A stretch of DNA of 64,000 nt from Clostridium sp. AF27-2AA (GTDB lineage Bacteria > Bacillota > Clostridia > Lachnospirales > Lachnospiraceae), in NCBI RefSeq assembly GCF_003478505.1, contig NZ_QUFI01000002.1, positions 137,095-201,094 of the forward strand. Reading direction: 5' to 3'. Positions 60,252-64,000 of the stretch are shown piece by piece. The first letter of the stretch is position 1. Every line of letters begins with the position of its first letter. The notes under the pieces were generated by a model, which saw nothing but the letters and a program-made list of their open reading frames with translations, was not told the DNA's origin and did no database searches. The position numbers and the translations under genes were made by a program.

Positions 60252-61945
60252 TCTGCTCGTCTCCCCCCTTCTGCGCAGATAAACAGATGCACACTGGTTC
60301 CTTCTCCTTCCCGGCTCTCAAAATACATCTCATGCTCTTCCCCATAATAGAGCTCCAGCCGCTTTCTTACATTCGCCACACCTACATGATTTCCATCACT
60401 GCTGTTTTTATTATTCAGCTCATTTACAAGCTCCTGCGGCAGGCCGCAGCCGTTATCACGGATCCGGATATAAAGCTGCGCTCCAAAAAGCTTCATGGTT
60501 ATCTCAATGCAGCACGGCTTTGTCATCCGCCGAAATCCATGATTGATGGCATTCTCAACAAAAGGCTGCAAAAGCAGCTTGTGGATCCGGTACCCCATCA
60601 GTTCCTCCGGCACTTCTGTTTTTATCATGAGCGGCTGGTCCAGCTTCTCCTTCTGCAGCATCGTGTAACGTTCCAGCCAGGAAAGCTCCTGCCCGATGCT
60701 CACCATATCCCCCGGATTGCGGATGGAATAGCGCAGGATATCCGCCAGCGCCCCCACCATATTGCTGACCTCAAAATCATCGTGCTCCAGTGCCTTCCAG
60801 TTGATGGTATCCAGTGTATTATACAGAAAATGCGGATCGATCTGGGCCTCCATAGCCTGCAGCTCTGCGTTTTTCTGATCCACCGTAGACTGCTTTACCT
60901 TCTCGACCAGCTGCTTTAACTGGCCAGACATCTCATTAAAACCGGCCACAATACGTTCCACTTCGTTGGCCGGATGCTCTACACTGGGTATCTGAACATC
61001 AAAATTACCGTTTTCAATTTCCGACATGGCATACACCAGCCGTCCCACCAGATCCAGCACCGGCCTCATCATAAATGTAAGCAGCACCGTTGACAACAGC
61101 ATCAGAGCCACCATCGATCCCAGACCTATGCAGATATTAGCCTTGATCTGCTGGTCATACTGTACCTTAGAATAAAAATGGTATACATTCCAGCCGGTTT
61201 TATCATTCTTTGCCTTCAGCACACGATAACCGCGCTGCGACTTTACCGCAATACTTTTTCCGATCTGGTCAGGATCCGCCGCCGCGATAATCTGGTCTGA
61301 GTCACAGATATAAACTGTAGATTTGTCACTGACCTGGATATCATCCCACAGCACAGATTGATTTACACTGAGAACCACTATACCGGTCTGACGGTTGATG
61401 TTTCTGTAATCTGCCAGACGTCTGGTCAGCTGAAGCATATGAACCGGCTGGCTTTCTGTTCCAAGCACATAAGAGCTTCCCTGATACACAGCCATCTGAT
61501 CCTGCATATTAACCTTCGGAATCTTGTTTGCCCATTTTGTGGAGACAAAGGAGGCTGCTTCCTTGTCATAAAAGCAGACCGTACCGGATTCCGTGATCAG
61601 GGTAATCCCCTCCACTCCGACATTCCGGTTGCAGATATGGGCCAGGCTGCGACGGATCTGATATTTTACCGCATCCGAAGGCTTTTCTGACTCATTGATC
61701 TGCTCCACCAGTTCTATGATCTCATCATTCGTACAGAAATCGTAAAGCACCATATCATACTTGTCGATGACCATCTCCAGCGTGTGATTGGCAGTATTCA
61801 GCTCTCCCTCCAGCTCCCTCTGCAGATTATGCTTCATCGTCCTCCAGGTCTGCACCTGTAGATAAAGCGTAAAGCACAGAATTGGAATAATCAACACTAC
61901 AGCCAGGAAAAAAATCATAGACCGGAGGCTTCTATTCTTTTTCAT
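60248..61945 (-). CDS. YesM-type sensor histidine kinase
   Basis: A 565-residue membrane kinase. First membrane helix about 10-30, an extracellular region of about 240 residues (dCache-like by size), second helix about 275-297, HAMP linker, then the His_kinase domain with the phospho-His in AQIDPHFLYNTLDTINW and the HATPase motifs NAINHGFR, DNGCGLP and GVANVRKRLELYYG. AGGAGG precedes the ATG. It overlaps the preceding SBP gene by 14 bases and the response regulator by 4, so the three proteins are made together. Confidence 0.94.
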   Translation of the reverse strand: MKKNRSLRSMIFFLAVVLIIPILCFTLYLQVQTWRTMKHNLQRELEGELNTANHTLEMVIDKYDMVLYDFCTNDEIIELVEQINESEKPSDAVKYQIRRSLAHICNRNVGVEGITLITESGTVCFYDKEAASFVSTKWANKIPKVNMQDQMAVYQGSSYVLGTESQPVHMLQLTRRLADYRNINRQTGIVVLSVNQSVLWDDIQVSDKSTVYICDSDQIIAAADPDQIGKSIAVKSQRGYRVLKAKNDKTGWNVYHFYSKVQYDQQIKANICIGLGSMVALMLLSTVLLTFMMRPVLDLVGRLVYAMSEIENGNFDVQIPSVEHPANEVERIVAGFNEMSGQLKQLVEKVKQSTVDQKNAELQAMEAQIDPHFLYNTLDTINWKALEHDDFEVSNMVGALADILRYSIRNPGDMVSIGQELSWLERYTMLQKEKLDQPLMIKTEVPEELMGYRIHKLLLQPFVENAINHGFRRMTKPCCIEITMKLFGAQLYIRIRDNGCGLPQELVNELNNKNSSDGNHVGVANVRKRLELYYGEEHEMYFESREGEGTSVHLFICAEGGRRAE

Positions 61946-63251
61946 ATTTCGCCCTCCTGATGCGGCTGATACGCTCCGAAAGCTGCTCTAACTCATCCTG
62001 GGTATCTTCGCCCAAAATGACCCGGTTAATGCTCTCCGCGATTTCCATGGACAGGGATGGCCAGTAGGGCTCTATTTCCCTAAGCTTCGCCTGTTTCAGA
62101 TAACTCCAGTAAGCCTTCTTTACCGGATCGGTCTGGATCTGCTTTTTTAAAAGATCCCTGCGGGCTGCCAGATATCCCACACTGTCCAGATATAGCTCTG
62201 TCTGCTCTGGCTGTTCCATAAACCTTACAAACTCTCTTGCTTCCTTTTCGTGCTCCGCACAGGTCACTGTGAGTACTTCGCCTCCGCTGATCGTAATGGA
62301 ATTTTCACCACACGGCAGCTTTGTCGTGGCAAAATGCAAATCCGGATTTTCTTTCCGGATCTCATTCTCGTAACTGGATGTCATAAATGCCATGGCAATA
62401 TTTCCATTTGCAAACTCCCACGCAATATCCGAAATAGTCATATTCACATTATCCTCACTGAGGGCCTTGTTCTCCGCCAGCTGCTTTAAAAATCCAAAGG
62501 CCCGTCTGCCTGCCGGAGAATCGATCTGTGCCAGGCTTCCGCCATAATTCCAGAAAATAGGCAAAAAACAGAAACTGCTCTCCTCACTCTGCAATGCCGG
62601 AAATGCGCAGCCGGACACCTGGTCTGAGGTAACCGCTTCCGCAACTGTCACAAACTCCTCCAGAGTTGTGGGCACTCCGACTCCCGCCTGCTTCAAAAGA
62701 TCTTTATTATAATAAAATATCAGGCAATTGAGCCCCAATGGCAGCCCAACCAGACGGCCATCCTTCGTGCGGCAGCTGATAAGCGCCCTGGAAAGATAGT
62801 TCTCTGCTTTTATTTCTGATGACAGATCCTTCAAAATTCCAACTTTATCATAGTACTGGATATCTGAAGAATCTACAATGGCCAGATCCGGCTGTTCCCC
62901 ATCTGCAGCTGCCAAAACCAGACGCTTCTTAAAATCCTCATCTGCAATATAGTTGATCTGAATTTCAGTGTCCTGATGCGCGTCATTGAATTTCTGAACC
63001 AGTTTTGCCAGACACTGCCTGGATTCTTCCCGATCCAAATAATGCCAGAGCCGCAGAACTGTCTTTTCCTTCCGTTCGGGTTCTTTAACAGGCGTACAGG
63101 CCACCAGAACTGCCACACCGCATAGAAGAAGAGCCAGCACAGCCTGTCTTATAATGCTCCTTCTGTCTTTCCGTCTCACATTTTCTGCTCCTTTTGCTCT
63201 GTTTGCTTCCGTCATTTTCTGCTTATGTCCTTCCCAGTCACACTTCCCCAT
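61932..63251 (-). CDS. Extracellular solute-binding lipoprotein (family 1), partner of the kinase
   Basis: A 439-residue sugar-type binding protein (MalE-like, SBP_bac_1). After a long basic n-region of about 36 residues comes the signal ALLLCGVAVLVAC, with the lipobox cysteine near 52, then VLRLWHYLDREESRQ, DLAIVDSSDIQYYDKVG, NYGGSLAQIDS and ISGGEVLTVT blocks. No permease or ATPase gene lies nearby; it is directly followed by, and overlaps, the kinase gene. It likely presents a bound ligand to YesM. ATG 63251 has AAAGG; a second start 12 codons later (MTEANRAKG) would shorten the n-region. Confidence 0.88.
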   Translation of the reverse strand: MGKCDWEGHKQKMTEANRAKGAENVRRKDRRSIIRQAVLALLLCGVAVLVACTPVKEPERKEKTVLRLWHYLDREESRQCLAKLVQKFNDAHQDTEIQINYIADEDFKKRLVLAAADGEQPDLAIVDSSDIQYYDKVGILKDLSSEIKAENYLSRALISCRTKDGRLVGLPLGLNCLIFYYNKDLLKQAGVGVPTTLEEFVTVAEAVTSDQVSGCAFPALQSEESSFCFLPIFWNYGGSLAQIDSPAGRRAFGFLKQLAENKALSEDNVNMTISDIAWEFANGNIAMAFMTSSYENEIRKENPDLHFATTKLPCGENSITISGGEVLTVTCAEHEKEAREFVRFMEQPEQTELYLDSVGYLAARRDLLKKQIQTDPVKKAYWSYLKQAKLREIEPYWPSLSMEIAESINRVILGEDTQDELEQLSERISRIRRAKYEKE

Positions 63252-63252
63252 G

Positions 63253-63678
63253 CTATGCCTTTCCCTGTTCTTTTTCCGTCTGCGTCATGCGCTGATGTTC
63301 TTCTTTAATCTCTTCATACAAATGATAAAAAGTCCAGCCGGCATTACTTTCCGTCACAACAGCCTTCAATTCCACCTTCGGCACTCCCGCTTTTCGCAGC
63401 CCAAGTAAAAGCTCATCGATCCTGCGGCCGGTAAAGCCATGCATCACCAGCATTTCATCCGGAATAACCGGAAGCTCTGTTTCCGGCACAGCCCCATTCT
63501 CTGTGCGCTCATAACCGGAAATCCCGGCAAGCGTTCCCACCGGCTGAAGCACCTGCTCCGGTGCCACATTACGGATACGCACTCCCATTCGTACCAGAAC
63601 TCCTTTTAATTTCATCACCTTGGATGAGACTTCCGGATTATAATAAAGGACCAATTCATGTCCTGCTTTTCTGATCAT
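63253..63678 (-). CDS. DUF3783-type small protein
   Basis: A 141-residue protein of unknown function. The C-terminal block EMLVMHGFTGRRIDELLLGLRKAG...LKAVVTESNAGWTF (about 73-115) matches the DUF3783 pattern found in many clostridia. Two mixed alpha/beta halves are suggested by the pattern. Its stop lies one base before the SBP start, so it appears to be the first gene of the SBP-kinase-regulator operon. An AGGAG sits 11 bases before the ATG. Confidence 0.75.
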   Translation of the reverse strand: MIRKAGHELVLYYNPEVSSKVMKLKGVLVRMGVRIRNVAPEQVLQPVGTLAGISGYERTENGAVPETELPVIPDEMLVMHGFTGRRIDELLLGLRKAGVPKVELKAVVTESNAGWTFYHLYEEIKEEHQRMTQTEKEQGKA

Positions 63679-63724
63679 GTTTTCTTCATCTCCTATTTAT
63701 TATTCTGTTTTTATTTCTTATCTT

Positions 63725-63734
63725 CTGTATACAG
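63725..63734. promoter_or_regulatory. Palindrome CTGTATACAG before the DUF3783-SBP-kinase operon
   Basis: A perfect 10-bp palindrome about 50 bases before the DUF3783 ATG. It shares TGTATACA with the GntR-type sites in this window but not the outer bases, and may simply contain the -10 box TATACA. Confidence 0.3.
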
Positions 63735-63740
63735 CGTAAC

Positions 63741-63779
63741 AAAAAAAGGTATCTCTGTAAATACAGAAATACCTTTTTC
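63741..63779 (-). terminator. Terminator of the tRNA-Val/tRNA-Leu unit
   Basis: Minus-strand AAAAAGGTATTTCTGT and ACAGAGATACCTTTTTTT form a stem with one mismatch and a 4-base loop and end in a T-run. It starts 8 bases after tRNA-Leu. Confidence 0.88.
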
Positions 63780-63786
63780 ACGTAAA

Positions 63787-63872
63787 TGCCGCAGGCCGGA
63801 ATCGAACCGGCACGGGAGATTAGTCCCGCAGGATTTTAAGTCCTGTGCGTCTGCCAGTTCCGCCACTGCGGC
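63787..63872 (-). tRNA. tRNA-Leu (UAA)
   Basis: An 86-base class II tRNA. Acceptor arms GCCGCAG/CTGCGGC, D-arm with AACTGGCAG, anticodon loop CTTAAAA on CAGGA/TCCTG giving UAA, a long variable arm (CGGGACTAATCTCCCG), T-loop GTTCGATTC, discriminator A. CCA is not encoded. It is 21 bases downstream of tRNA-Val and probably co-transcribed. Confidence 0.96.
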
Positions 63873-63893
63873 ATCTATGGCTGACTCGCCAAA

Positions 63894-63966
63894 TGGGGCC
63901 TATAGGGCTCGAACCTATGACCCTCTGCTTGTAAGGCAGATGCTCTCCCAGCTGAGCTAAGACCCC
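63894..63966 (-). tRNA. tRNA-Val (UAC)
   Basis: A 73-base tRNA. Acceptor arms GGGGTCT/AGGCCCC with one G-U, D-arm GCTC...GAGC, anticodon loop TTACAAG on a CTGCC/GCAG stem giving UAC (valine), T-loop GTTCGAGCC, discriminator A. CCA is not encoded. Upstream sequence leaves the window, so its promoter is not seen. Confidence 0.95.
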
Positions 63967-64000
63967 TTTTACAATATAAAATTGTAATGATCTGAATACA

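Noticed and set aside
63658..63960. Plus-strand frame of 100 codons containing RRPESNRHGRLVPQDFKSCA-type sequence
   Set aside because: It is the antisense translation of tRNA-Leu and tRNA-Val, a well-known false protein.
1..64000. CRISPR arrays, prophage genes, insertion sequences, toxin-antitoxin pairs
   Set aside because: No regularly spaced direct repeats, integrase, transposase, phage structural or toxin-like frames were recognised on reading.

Overview
The window looks like chromosomal DNA of an anaerobic Firmicute of the class Clostridia, most likely a gut Lachnospiraceae-type organism. This rests on strong AGGAGG-type ribosome sites, a class III fructose-bisphosphatase, Bcd/EtfBA and 2-hydroxyacyl-CoA dehydratase genes, YesM/YesN two-component proteins, nifS-nifU-mnmA as one operon, a Glu111-type MetA, and base composition of roughly half GC. 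Nearly all genes lie on the minus strand. The plus-strand genes are fbp plus a MurJ/SpoVB-like flippase, a GNAT acetyltransferase with tRNA-Arg(CCG), and glnB-amt. No insertion sequence, prophage, rRNA operon or CRISPR array was seen.

Layout. 1-6.4 kb: an opp-type peptide ABC importer (oppABCDF) ending in an M42 aminopeptidase cut by the window edge; tRNA-Ser(CGA) lies upstream. 6.7-10.8 kb: nifS-nifU-mnmA-amidase operon with a perfect palindrome at its start. 10.9-14.6 kb: fbp and the flippase. 14.6-22.3 kb: housekeeping genes (small alarmone synthetase, maf, metA, ligA, RluF-like synthase, queA, an acidic membrane protein). 22.4-23.6 kb: tRNA-Arg, GNAT gene and a convergent intergenic region packed with palindromic repeats. 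23.6-31.9 kb: DUF1576 membrane protein, uppP, ung, hisF, hisH, a sirtuin-like protein, an ABC-F ATPase and an MBL hydrolase.

32-46.3 kb is the metabolic centre. It holds activator, two dehydratase subunits, a YkvI-like transporter, a class III CoA-transferase, an acyl-CoA ligase, an acyl-CoA dehydrogenase and EtfBA, followed upstream by a second ligase paralogue and two GntR/FCD regulators. The set matches reductive-Stickland or acrylate-type conversion of a 2-hydroxyacid to a saturated acid: activate to CoA, dehydrate, reduce the enoyl-CoA. No 2-hydroxyacid dehydrogenase is present. Three near-identical palindromes (core TTGTATACAA or TTGTCGACAA) in front of three transcription units suggest one FCD regulator controls the set. 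46.4-52.8 kb: a glycerate/tartronate-semialdehyde module (garR, a class I DHDPS-family lyase, glycerate kinase, AEC permease) next to an unusual PrpR-like regulator whose AAA+ domain has lost its catalytic motifs.

52.8-64 kb: ispE-gntR; glnB-amt behind a consensus promoter and a highly structured leader; tRNA-Arg(ACG); a DUF815 ATPase; a Crh-like HPr lacking the phosphorylatable histidine; and a DUF3783-SBP-YesM-YesN operon in which the solute-binding protein has no permease and probably serves the sensor kinase. tRNA-Leu(UAA) and tRNA-Val(UAC) close the window.

Most interesting points: the two-ligase 2-hydroxyacyl-CoA cluster and its predicted GntR regulon, the folded leader of glnB-amt, the degenerate enhancer-binding-protein relative, and a family of palindromic repeats, one arm of which encodes the C-terminus of an acyl-CoA ligase.
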